In this document: positions 1 through 6,881 of the stretch, one piece after another
How the letters are laid out: the number at the start of each line of letters is the position of its first letter
Position numbering within the stretch: the stretch's first letter is position 1
Source: Chloroflexota bacterium
GTDB lineage: Bacteria > Chloroflexota > Anaerolineae > Caldilineales > Caldilineaceae
Direction of reading: 5' to 3'
Length of the DNA stretch: 12,284 nucleotides
Assembly: GCA_003577005.1 (NCBI GenBank)
Contig: QEUW01000226.1
Coordinates: forward strand, 1 to 12,284
Notes under the pieces: generated by a model
The model's database searches: none
Told to the model about the DNA's origin: nothing
Seen by the model: the letters and a program-made list of their open reading frames with translations, nothing else
Program-made: the position numbers and the translations under genes

Positions 1-1041
1 AGTTGGCTGGCGCCCCGTGACGCAACGCCTACCCCTGTCCCGACGCGCGCCGCAATTGCGTTTATTGCCGATGCTAACCAGGCCCGCGCCGTAGGCGATT
101 ATGATGTGGCGATTACCGCTTACCGGCAGGCAGTAGAGCTGGAGCCGACCAATGTCGAGGTGCTCGTTGCCCTGTCGGAGATCCAACTTATGTTTGCTGA
201 TGCAGCGGGGGCGCGGGCCTATGCGCAGCGCGCAGTGGATGCTGCGCCGCGGAACGTGCGCGCCCTGCTGGCGCTGGCGCGCGCCTATAACTGGGCCAAC
301 CAAAACGAGGCTGCACTCAATTATGCCTTTGATGCGCTGGAAGTCACACCCGATGAACCGACCGGGCTGGCGATCCTCGGCGAGATCTACACCGATGAGG
401 GCAACTGGGATGTAGCCGAAAGCTATCTGACCCGTGCGTTGGAGTTGGATCCTGCCAATGTTACAGCGTTGCGCAATCGGGCCTACTTTTTGGAGCTCCG
501 CGGCAACTATGAAGAGGCAATTGCCACGCTCCAAGAGGCGATCACGGTAGCGCCACAGCGCTTCGACCTCTACATCCAGTTAGGCCGGCAATATCGGGTC
601 GGGTTGCTGGACTATGAAAAAGCCAACGAGGCGTACGCCAACGCAGTGCGCGTTTACGAGTCCCCTATGACGCTTACCGCACAGGGGGATGGGCTCTACA
701 ACACCGGCGACCACCTTCAGGCCGTACGGGTCCTGCGCAAGGCTGTGGAGTTGGACCCACAGTATGGCCCGGCGTTGGTCTATCTGGGCATGGCGCTCTA
801 TGCCCGGCGCAACTACGAAGACGCCGCACCCAGCCTGGAAAAAGGGCTGAGGTTAGTCGGGGATCGCGCCCGGATCGAGCAACTTTATACAGGTGGTCTT
901 GCCTATATTAACAAAGAACCGCGCGAGTGCGAAAAAGCCATCCCATGGCTGCTCAAGGCGCTGGAGATCGATGCGACAGCCAGCCCCGCGATCCAGGGCC
1001 TGGCTGCCTGCGGAGTAGACGCGCCGGCGAGTGGAGGGTAG
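1..1041 (+). CDS. TPR-repeat protein, 5' end outside window
   Basis: The frame is open from base 1 to the TAG at 1039-1041, giving 346 residues, and there is no stop upstream, so the true start lies before the window. The first GTG (106) falls inside a TPR and is not a credible start. The visible N-terminus is a Pro/Thr linker (PTPVPTRAA), often found between a membrane anchor and an extracytoplasmic domain. About eight 34-residue tetratricopeptide repeats follow with the usual helix pattern, for example GDYDVAITAYRQAVELEPTN, GNYEEAIATLQEAITVAP and RNYEDAAPSLEKGLRLV. TPR arrays are protein-protein interaction scaffolds, and no enzymatic domain is visible. The gene ends next to a heptamer-repeat spacer, so its link to the transporter gene behind it is uncertain. 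TPR identity is sure; partner and role are unknown. Confidence 0.9.
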   Translation, partial: SWLAPRDATPTPVPTRAAIAFIADANQARAVGDYDVAITAYRQAVELEPTNVEVLVALSEIQLMFADAAGARAYAQRAVDAAPRNVRALLALARAYNWANQNEAALNYAFDALEVTPDEPTGLAILGEIYTDEGNWDVAESYLTRALELDPANVTALRNRAYFLELRGNYEEAIATLQEAITVAPQRFDLYIQLGRQYRVGLLDYEKANEAYANAVRVYESPMTLTAQGDGLYNTGDHLQAVRVLRKAVELDPQYGPALVYLGMALYARRNYEDAAPSLEKGLRLVGDRARIEQLYTGGLAYINKEPRECEKAIPWLLKALEIDATASPAIQGLAACGVDAPASGG

Positions 1042-1099
1042 GGAATGCAGAATCCATATCCTGCCTCCTGCCTCCTGCCTACCGCATTCTGTGTTTCCC
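1041..1099. repeat. imperfect inverted repeat with three CTGCCTC-type heptamers in the loop
   Basis: The arms GGGAATGCAGAAT (1041-1053) and ATTCTGTGTTTCCC (1086-1099) are near-complementary. The loop between them carries three head-to-tail heptamers CTGCCTC, CTGCCTC and CTGCCTA (1061-1081). The element starts on the last base of the TPR gene's stop codon. It has no T-tract, so it is better read as a repeat than as a terminator, although a transcript could fold there. Confidence 0.6.
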
Positions 1100-1127
1100 A
1101 AGCCGGTGTTAGACGAGTGTTCCAGTC

Positions 1128-2753
1128 ATGACATTGAAACGGGTTCGGTTGAAATCGAATTTGCCAAAGACCGCCACCTGGTCTACGCCCGGCCGGCGGC
1201 GGGCGGACGGCAGTTCGAGCAATGGCGCCGCGCCAACGGCCGCCACACGGGCTGAAGAGCGCCGGGTAGTAACACCGGCGCTGACAACGGGAAAACGTCG
1301 CCTGCAACGAACGACAACACCACTGGCAGTGCTGCAGCAACCCTTGCAGGCGGGGGTGCGCAAGGTCTTCGACCTACGCCGGTTTTTGTTGGTACTGGGT
1401 CTTACGGCCGGTGTGTTGTTGCTGCCAACGCCGCCAGGGCTTTCGCCAGAAGGGCACCGGGCGTTGGCGCTCTTTGTCTTTACCGGTGCGATCCTGATGC
1501 TGGAGCCAGCGCCGCTACCCATCGCCGCTCTGATGGTGCCCATTTGCCAGGTTGCGTTGGGGATCGATGTGGTCAGTGGCGCCTTTGCCGCATTTGGCAA
1601 CCCTGTCCTGTTTCTGATCCTCGGCAGCCTTTTTCTGGCCGAGGCGTTGCGCAAACATGGGTTGACCCGGCGGATCGCACTCTATGCGATTGTACGGACA
1701 GGAGGCAATTTTCGCCGCTTGTTGTTGGTCATTATGGTCATCACTGGGCTGCTCAGCATGTGGGTGCTCAACACTGCTACGACTGCCGTGCTGATCCCCG
1801 TGGCGATCAGCATCGTGCAGCATGTGCAACGCAGCGAGGATGCCAACCGTGCGCTTGCGCTGCTCGTGTTGGCAATTGCCTATAGCGCAAGCATTGGCGC
1901 TATCGCCACCATCATGGGCAGCGGTGAAAACGCCATCGCCAGCGGGCTGCTTAGCCAGATCACCGATTTTCGCTTTCTGGACTGGATGAAGTACGGCCTG
2001 CCGTTGGTGCTCTTCTTGTTGCCGCTCACTTGGTTGCTCTTGCTACGGGCAATTCCCATCCCCAAAATTGTGATTGATACCCGGCCTATTGTCCAGGAGA
2101 TGCAGCGGGCTGGTAGTTTGACCAATCAGGAGCGTGAGATTTTGGGGGTGCTGGCGGTGTCGGTCTTTTTGTGGGTGGCCGGCTCCAACCTGGAGAGTTG
2201 GCTCCAGTTGCCGACCACGCTGCTCAGCACGGCAATCGTGGCAATCGGCGCAGTCGTCGTCCTGTCCATCGAAGAAGTGATCGACTGGAACGATCTCAAG
2301 GGTGTAAACTGGGGCGTCTTCTTTGTCATCGGGTCGGGGCTGACGCTAGGTGATGCACTCAACAAAACCGGCGCCAGCCGCTGGTTTGCCGAGTTATTGG
2401 CGCCACTCTTGTTGGGGCTGCCCTATCTGGCGATCCTCAGTGCGCTGGTGCTGATCGGCTTTGTGCTCACCCAGTTTATGAACAATGTGGCGCTGGGTGC
2501 GATCCTGGCGCCGGTGCTGATTACGATGGCAACGGCCAGCAACATCGCACCGGCCCGCCTGCTGATCCCCACCATTTTTGCCGTGGCGCTCGCCTATATG
2601 TTGCCCGGCGCGTCGGCGCGCATGACGCTGGTTTCGGTAACCGGCGCTGTTCCCCCCAAACTCATGATCCGGACGGGTCTGATCATTGGCCTGCCATCGG
2701 CGTTGGTGATCCTTATCTTTTTCTACGGGCTGAGCTTATTGAATCTTATTTAG
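1128..2753 (+). CDS. DASS/SLC13-type anion:Na+ symporter-like membrane transporter
   Basis: This is a 541-residue polytopic membrane protein of the divalent anion:sodium symporter (SLC13, ion transporter superfamily) type. Members import dicarboxylates, citrate, sulfate or related anions. Family landmarks are the entry motif EPAPLPIAALMVP (126-138), a first substrate/Na+ loop reading LNTATTAVLIPV (214-225) where the family has SNTATT, the re-entrant region DWNDLKGVNWGVFFVIGSG (386-404), and a second loop FMNNVALGAILAPV (450-463). The repeat-like LPGASARMTLVS (492-503) sits where many members have PxGTPPN. Roughly 11-12 hydrophobic segments run from about residue 84 to the end. The first ~80 residues are hydrophilic, basic and Ser/Thr-rich with no clear Shine-Dalgarno before the ATG, so the start may be annotated too early. 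Fold and family are convincing; the substrate cannot be read, and the changed SNT serines make a classical dicarboxylate assignment unsafe. Confidence 0.85.
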   Translation: MTLKRVRLKSNLPKTATWSTPGRRRADGSSSNGAAPTAATRAEERRVVTPALTTGKRRLQRTTTPLAVLQQPLQAGVRKVFDLRRFLLVLGLTAGVLLLPTPPGLSPEGHRALALFVFTGAILMLEPAPLPIAALMVPICQVALGIDVVSGAFAAFGNPVLFLILGSLFLAEALRKHGLTRRIALYAIVRTGGNFRRLLLVIMVITGLLSMWVLNTATTAVLIPVAISIVQHVQRSEDANRALALLVLAIAYSASIGAIATIMGSGENAIASGLLSQITDFRFLDWMKYGLPLVLFLLPLTWLLLLRAIPIPKIVIDTRPIVQEMQRAGSLTNQEREILGVLAVSVFLWVAGSNLESWLQLPTTLLSTAIVAIGAVVVLSIEEVIDWNDLKGVNWGVFFVIGSGLTLGDALNKTGASRWFAELLAPLLLGLPYLAILSALVLIGFVLTQFMNNVALGAILAPVLITMATASNIAPARLLIPTIFAVALAYMLPGASARMTLVSVTGAVPPKLMIRTGLIIGLPSALVILIFFYGLSLLNLI

Positions 2754-2770
2754 CGTTTTTTTCATCGACC

Positions 2771-2777
2771 AGGAGGG
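2771..2777 (+). promoter_or_regulatory. strong Shine-Dalgarno AGGAGGG
   Basis: AGGAGGG lies 3 bases before the ATG at 2781. It fixes the start of the small Rossmann-like protein. It is the best ribosome binding site on the plus strand of this window. Confidence 0.8.
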
Positions 2778-2780
2778 ACC

Positions 2781-3110
2781 ATGCGCGTTTGGGTCATCGG
2801 CGCCGACCAACGAGGTAGCGAGGTGTTGCGTCAATTAAAGAAGAACGAGAATATCGACGTATTTGTCACCGACAGCAAGGAACGCCCCCGCGCGGTGAGC
2901 GATGGGGTGATCAACAAGGTGGATCAGGTGGAAGTGGTAACACCCGTGAATGTCAATACACTGGCGCGTCGCATCCGCCCCGACCTGATCATCATCGACC
3001 CGGCTGCCGACCAGCGTAATCTGGGCCGTGTCACCGGTGGCCCCACCTTTGCCGCCTCGTTGACTACTGAGATCGCCAACGCCAGCGAATATCCCTGTGT
3101 CGTGCTTTGA
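2781..3110 (+). CDS. small stand-alone Rossmann-like (TrkA-N/KTN-like) protein
   Basis: This is a 109-residue soluble protein. It opens with MRVWVIGADQRGSEVLRQL, a beta-strand and GxxxxG turn as in NAD(P)- or nucleotide-binding Rossmann domains, and in particular the RCK/KTN regulatory domains of ion transporters. A second strand (IDVFVTDSKE) ends in Asp where such folds bind the ribose. A third (DLIIIDPAADQRN, about 68-80) gives alternating beta/alpha order. It is shorter than a full KTN domain (about 130-140 residues) and has no membrane segment. The gene follows the transporter by 27 bases with a strong ribosome binding site, so cotranscription is likely. Inference: it may sense a nucleotide and modulate the transporter, as TrkA does for TrkH. 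I do not recognise a named family and the ligand is unproven. Confidence 0.7.
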   Translation: MRVWVIGADQRGSEVLRQLKKNENIDVFVTDSKERPRAVSDGVINKVDQVEVVTPVNVNTLARRIRPDLIIIDPAADQRNLGRVTGGPTFAASLTTEIANASEYPCVVL

Positions 3111-3120
3111 GATAGGAAGC

Positions 3121-3267
3121 GGAGACTGAGGAGACTGGTGGAGATTGAATCGCGCTTAGTGCCTATCCGAATCACTCTGCGACCAAGCCCTTTCGCAGGT
3201 GTAGTTCTCGGACCCGCAACCATTATTCGGATAGGTTCTTAGCAGCACGACCCCTATCTTCAATCTC
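3121..3267. repeat. GGAGACT/GGAGATT heptamer repeats with inverted partner
   Basis: Bases 3121-3147 contain GGAGACT, GGAGACT and GGAGATT separated by 2-3 bases. GAGATTGAA (3141-3149) is mirrored by TTCAATCTC (3259-3267) on the far side of the MITE-like element. The arrangement suggests that the small element inserted into an older heptamer-repeat hairpin. Confidence 0.4.
3155..3242. mobile_element. MITE-like inverted-repeat element flanked by CTTAG direct repeats
   Basis: The perfect 11-bp arms CCTATCCGAAT (3162-3172) and ATTCGGATAGG (3225-3235) are terminal inverted repeats of a ~78-base unit (about 3160-3237) with no coding capacity. Direct repeats CTTAG occur immediately outside at 3155-3159 and 3238-3242. 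The inner four bases TTAG fit the YTAR target preference known for IS5-group transposases. The pattern is that of a non-autonomous derivative of an IS5-type element; the parent transposase is not in the window. Two bases next to each arm differ (TG versus AA), so the exact ends are uncertain. Confidence 0.5.
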
Positions 3268-3302
3268 GCCATTCCTCTATCGCTTGATCTCTTTTTCTAC
3301 CC

Positions 3303-5471
3303 ATGTCCACCCAAGACCCCAGCGCCCAGATACCGCCTCACAACCTCGGCCTCTACCGTCTGGAGGGCTTTAGCGGTTACCGGCAAGAGCTACTACAACT
3401 TCACGAGTGGCTGACCGGCGGCAACGACCTGCCAGCGCTTGCCATCAGTGGCGACCAGGGTGTGGGGAAGACCACGCTTCTTACCGCTGCGGGGTGGAAC
3501 CATCTGCGGCACTTTAGCGAAGGGGTGATCCGGGTAAGCGCGGCCGGCGGCCAACGTTTCCGCCTGTACGATGTCGTGCGCACCATGGATAGTATCTTTG
3601 GTACTGAAATGACGCGCATTTCCGAAGAGCGGTGGGGGATTAGCATTCTGGAACAGCTCTTCCGGCGCAGGCGGCTGCTGATTATCGACAAGCTCGCCGG
3701 CGCTACCCCCGAAGAGTTGCAGACGCTGGTGGAGATCATCGGCCATCTGCAAGAGACCGGGGGCTACGCCCGCATTGCGCTGATCGACCGCAATCTTAGC
3801 GCTAGCACTGCCGACTTGGTGCGCCATCAACATTTCCGCTTGAAGGGGTTGGCCGCCGCTGACCTCCCGGCGTTCATCACCCGCCGGGCGCCAGCCCCGG
3901 TTCGCGAGGTGGCGCTGGCGCAAGCCGACGCCATCCATGCCCTTACTGGTGGGCGACCGCTTCTCGTCCGCTTGCTCTTGGGGTTGTTGCTCGACCTGCC
4001 CTGGCCCGAACTGGTGGCGCTGCTTGCGGAAAACCTGGACGAACAGGGGCAGATACACTCGCCAGCGTTGGTCGCCATTGCGGTGGAGAATTTTGCTATC
4101 TTCAACCCACAGGTGGGGCCGCTGCTCAACCGGCTGGTGAGCGCCAGCGGTGGCGCCTCGGACACGGCCTTGCGCCAACTCTTCTGGGATGATTTGGGGA
4201 CGACGACAGAACTGGAGCAGACTGTCCAGGCGCTGGTCGAGCGGGCTTTGCTCGACCATGACCGTATGCGTCGCCGGTTGGTGATGCACCCGCTCATCCG
4301 CACGTATCTCGAGCAAAACGTGGTGTTGCTGGGGGAGGAATGGGATCGCGCGCACGCTCGTTATTATCTGGGGTATGCACACCAATACCAGACGTTGCCC
4401 ATCGTGCGCTGGTCCGAGGTCGATGTGGAATGGGGGAACATCTTCCGCGGCGCCGACTGGTGCGTTACACGGGTCCGCCAGATCTGGCAGCAGGAGCTGT
4501 TGGAAATGCTGCGCGACCCTGCACTCGACAGTGCCCGGATTGCAATTCCTGAAGCCGACGACAATCTCCATGAAGATTTACGTACGATGCGCGATTACGG
4601 GCTGGCGTTGGGCCACTACGCCTTCTGGCGCCACCCACCCGGTATCGCCGAGTGGCTGGCCGCCGGGGCCTTATCGGCCCTTGCCCTGGCCGATCTGCGC
4701 AACTACGCCTGGTTTCTGATGAATATCGGTCGCCAACTCTTTTTCCGTGGTGCGGTAGAAGAGGCCATCGGTTGGCTTGAACGGGCCGAAACCATCTTCG
4801 ACGAGCGCGACCTGCTCATGGAGCTGGCCGATGTGCTCACCGATCTGGGCACTTCGCACCGGATGTTACAGAACAACCGGCGGGCGCGCGACCATTTTCA
4901 GGCTGCATTCGATTGCGTAGCGCAATCGGGCAATCTGGGGGCGCTGGCAACAGCTTATATGAACCTGGGCAGCGCCTTTTTCGCCCTGAACAACTACGAC
5001 CGGGCGCTCCAGGAGCAGCGCAAAGCGTTGCGCGTGGCGCTGCGGCGAGAAGAAGAACACCAGATCGCCAGCGCCTTCAACAACATGGGGCTGGCGATGG
5101 AAGCGATGGACCGGCTTGAGGAAGCACAACACGCCTACGAACGGGCACTCGATCTGTTTCAACGAATCGAGGACTACACCGGTATCAGCGCCTGTTACAA
5201 CAATCTAGGGTCGGTCTCCTATGCGCGTGGCAATTACGGACAGGCGCTCATGTGGTACGAACTTGACCTGAAGCTCAGTGAAAGCCGAGGCGCCTGGACG
5301 GATATGGCGGCCACGTTGCACAATCTCGGCCACGTCGCCCTCGAACTGGATGAGCCGGAACGGGCGGCAACCTATTTCACCCACAGCCGCGACCTCTACG
5401 CCGCCTTCCAGTTGACCGCCTATGTGGAAGAGGAAGAGGCGATGCTCGAATTGATCTTGGTTCGCGGGTGA
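3303..5471 (+). CDS. NB-ARC-like STAND ATPase with C-terminal TPR array
   Basis: This 722-residue protein is a signal-transduction ATPase of the STAND class: a P-loop NTPase, a winged-helix-like region and repeats. Walker A is GDQGVGKT (50-57). The Walker B strand is LLIID (125-129), followed by Lys130 where NB-ARC proteins have a second acidic residue. RIALIDRN (157-164) is the likely sensor-1 strand. TGGRPLLV (215-222) matches the GxPL motif, and MHPLIRTYL (328-336) resembles the MHD motif region. A helical linker spans about 340-460. At least five TPR-like repeats follow from about 465 to 700 (NNYDRALQEQRKALRVAL, DRLEEAQHAYERALDLF, GNYGQALMWYELDLKLS). No effector domain precedes the NTPase; only about 20 residues come before the first helix of the module. 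Such proteins act as regulators or as nucleotide-gated sensors; the ligand is unknown. The ATG lacks a Shine-Dalgarno, so initiation may be leaderless or weak. Confidence 0.85.
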   Translation: MSTQDPSAQIPPHNLGLYRLEGFSGYRQELLQLHEWLTGGNDLPALAISGDQGVGKTTLLTAAGWNHLRHFSEGVIRVSAAGGQRFRLYDVVRTMDSIFGTEMTRISEERWGISILEQLFRRRRLLIIDKLAGATPEELQTLVEIIGHLQETGGYARIALIDRNLSASTADLVRHQHFRLKGLAAADLPAFITRRAPAPVREVALAQADAIHALTGGRPLLVRLLLGLLLDLPWPELVALLAENLDEQGQIHSPALVAIAVENFAIFNPQVGPLLNRLVSASGGASDTALRQLFWDDLGTTTELEQTVQALVERALLDHDRMRRRLVMHPLIRTYLEQNVVLLGEEWDRAHARYYLGYAHQYQTLPIVRWSEVDVEWGNIFRGADWCVTRVRQIWQQELLEMLRDPALDSARIAIPEADDNLHEDLRTMRDYGLALGHYAFWRHPPGIAEWLAAGALSALALADLRNYAWFLMNIGRQLFFRGAVEEAIGWLERAETIFDERDLLMELADVLTDLGTSHRMLQNNRRARDHFQAAFDCVAQSGNLGALATAYMNLGSAFFALNNYDRALQEQRKALRVALRREEEHQIASAFNNMGLAMEAMDRLEEAQHAYERALDLFQRIEDYTGISACYNNLGSVSYARGNYGQALMWYELDLKLSESRGAWTDMAATLHNLGHVALELDEPERAATYFTHSRDLYAAFQLTAYVEEEEAMLELILVRG

Positions 5472-5503
5472 ACAGGCCGCCAGGATTCCCGACCGGTGCG
5501 GAG

Positions 5504-5659
5504 CTAGCGCCAGGCCTCCTCGAATCGCTGCTCGAAATGTTGGTAGGCCCTCTTCAATCCCTGGAGCACCTCAGCAGTAGTCTCGAACAGCGCCTCTGCC
5601 TTGGGATCGCTAACCTATTCGACGTCGCTCCGTAGGTGGGTGATCAAATCGTCCAGCAT
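5504..5659 (-). pseudogene. decayed 51-codon small gene with internal amber stop
   Basis: Read on the minus strand from ATG (5659-5657), the frame gives MLDDLITHLRSDVE, a TAG at 5617-5615, then VSDPKAEALFETTAEVL and on to RFEEAWR and the TAG stop at 5506-5504. The two halves are in frame, and together they form a smooth, acidic, helical 51-codon polypeptide. I remember the segment DPKAxALFETTAEVLxGL from small hypothetical proteins that recur in Chloroflexota genomes; their function is unknown to me. No start codon lies just after the amber stop, and another stop (TAG, 5662-5660) sits directly before the ATG, so this copy looks dead. It lies between the converging STAND and oxidoreductase genes. 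Amber readthrough is an alternative with no support here. Confidence 0.6.
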
Positions 5660-5744
5660 CTAAGGTCATATTACCACCAATGCCGGATCTCGTTTTCGGT
5701 TAACCGGTGGACTTTCAGACGCGCCAGAGACTTTTGAGCGCTGG

Positions 5745-6881
5745 CTATTGCTTCCCCCGTGTGGCTTGCACCAGATAGCTTACCAGCGAGGGTGCAAATT
5801 GACCCAGGCGCATGAGCCCAGCCGCCAGTAGCGGGCGGCTGAGGGCCCACTCCAACGTCCGGCCGGTGCGCAGCCGGCTAGCAAACTCTCTATGCCACGA
5901 CCGGGAGTATTGCTCGGCCCAGCCCGCCAACGAGAGTTCGCCGCGCAGATAGGCATTGGCCAGCGGCGCACAGAGTTCGGCTGACCGCAACGCCATCGCC
6001 ATACCGTCGCCGCAGAGGGGCGGGATCATGGCGGCGGCGTCGCCCAGACACGCGATCTCATCCCACGGTCTGGCAGCCCGGCCCGTGTCCACTGGCGCCA
6101 CCGCGACAGCGGTGGCGGGCACGAGCGAGCCCCCTTCCAACCTGCGTCCCAAGGCAGGATTCCAAGACGCCGCGGCGGCCAACATCTGATCTATCTGACG
6201 CCCGGCGCGAGCAAAGGCAGTGTAATCGGCCAGGAGGCAGACATTGACCCTGCCATCTTCGATTGGGCTGACGCCGGCGTAGCCTCCGGGGAAGAAAAAG
6301 AGCTCCACGACCGCTGGCATGGCAACACCGGCGAAGTGTCCCTTGACACCCACCCGCTGTCGTGCCCGTCTTTGCGTACGCGCCCGCGGCGGCAACGATG
6401 CCAGTGTATGGCGGCCACCGGCGGCAATCAGGGCGTGCGCCTGCACTGTGTCTGGCCCTTCCCTGCCCCGCAGATGGATGGTATATCCGCTTGCGCAAGG
6501 TTCGTAGCGCAGCACGGTAGTCTCGGTGCGGAGGTGGGCGCCGCACTGTTGGGCGGCCGTTGCCAACACCGCATCGAGCGCATAGCGGCTCATCCCCCAG
6601 GCGGTGCCGGGTAAGGAGATCGGCAACGAGAGACCCCGCTCAGTCACAAGCAGAGCACGCTGGATCGGAACCGGTTGCAGCGCCGCAACTACCTGCTTTA
6701 GACCAAGCGTGGCAAGAGTCGTCTGCGCTTCGGGTGAGATAAATTCACCGCAGACTTTGTGGCGCGGAAAACCGTCGCGCTCGACCAGCAACACATCCCA
6801 CCCACCCCCGGCCAGCACAGTCGCCATCGCGCTACCAGCCAACCCGGCGCCGATAATGAGGAGATCGTAGCGCTCGGTCAT
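5745..6881 (-). CDS. FAD-dependent oxidoreductase/monooxygenase of the polyketide locus (geranylgeranyl-reductase-like fold)
   Basis: This is a 378-residue flavoprotein of the group that includes geranylgeranyl reductases, halogenases and aromatic hydroxylases. The FAD Rossmann motif GAGLAG is at 11-16 and its ribose-binding Glu34 is in LLVERDGFPR. HKVCGEFISPEA (41-52) follows, and the second FAD motif CLGDAAAMIPPLCGDGM is at 278-294. The frame opens further upstream, but the ATG at 6881 is preferred: the Rossmann strand begins five residues later, and this ATG overlaps the polyketide synthase stop as ATGA, the sign of translational coupling. The reductase signature PxxYxWxFP reads PGGYAGVSP (198-206), so the Trp and the Phe are gone. 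I infer a ring hydroxylase or dehydrogenase working on the polyketide, like SrsC, rather than a prenyl-chain reductase. Confidence 0.85.
   Translation of the reverse strand: MTERYDLLIIGAGLAGSAMATVLAGGGWDVLLVERDGFPRHKVCGEFISPEAQTTLATLGLKQVVAALQPVPIQRALLVTERGLSLPISLPGTAWGMSRYALDAVLATAAQQCGAHLRTETTVLRYEPCASGYTIHLRGREGPDTVQAHALIAAGGRHTLASLPPRARTQRRARQRVGVKGHFAGVAMPAVVELFFFPGGYAGVSPIEDGRVNVCLLADYTAFARAGRQIDQMLAAAASWNPALGRRLEGGSLVPATAVAVAPVDTGRAARPWDEIACLGDAAAMIPPLCGDGMAMALRSAELCAPLANAYLRGELSLAGWAEQYSRSWHREFASRLRTGRTLEWALSRPLLAAGLMRLGQFAPSLVSYLVQATRGKQ

Noticed and set aside
903..1654. Minus-strand frames of 145 and 181 codons over the TPR-transporter junction
   Set aside because: They cross a repeat spacer and are antisense to well-supported genes, with Arg/Ser/Pro-rich shadow composition.
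2754..2761. T-run after the transporter gene as an intrinsic terminator
   Set aside because: No stable GC-rich stem precedes the T-run, and a strong ribosome binding site follows within ten bases.
3393..4571. Long minus-strand open frame of 392 codons
   Set aside because: It is antisense to the STAND ATPase, has no recognisable domain and is rich in His/Gln/Pro as expected for a shadow of a GC-rich gene.
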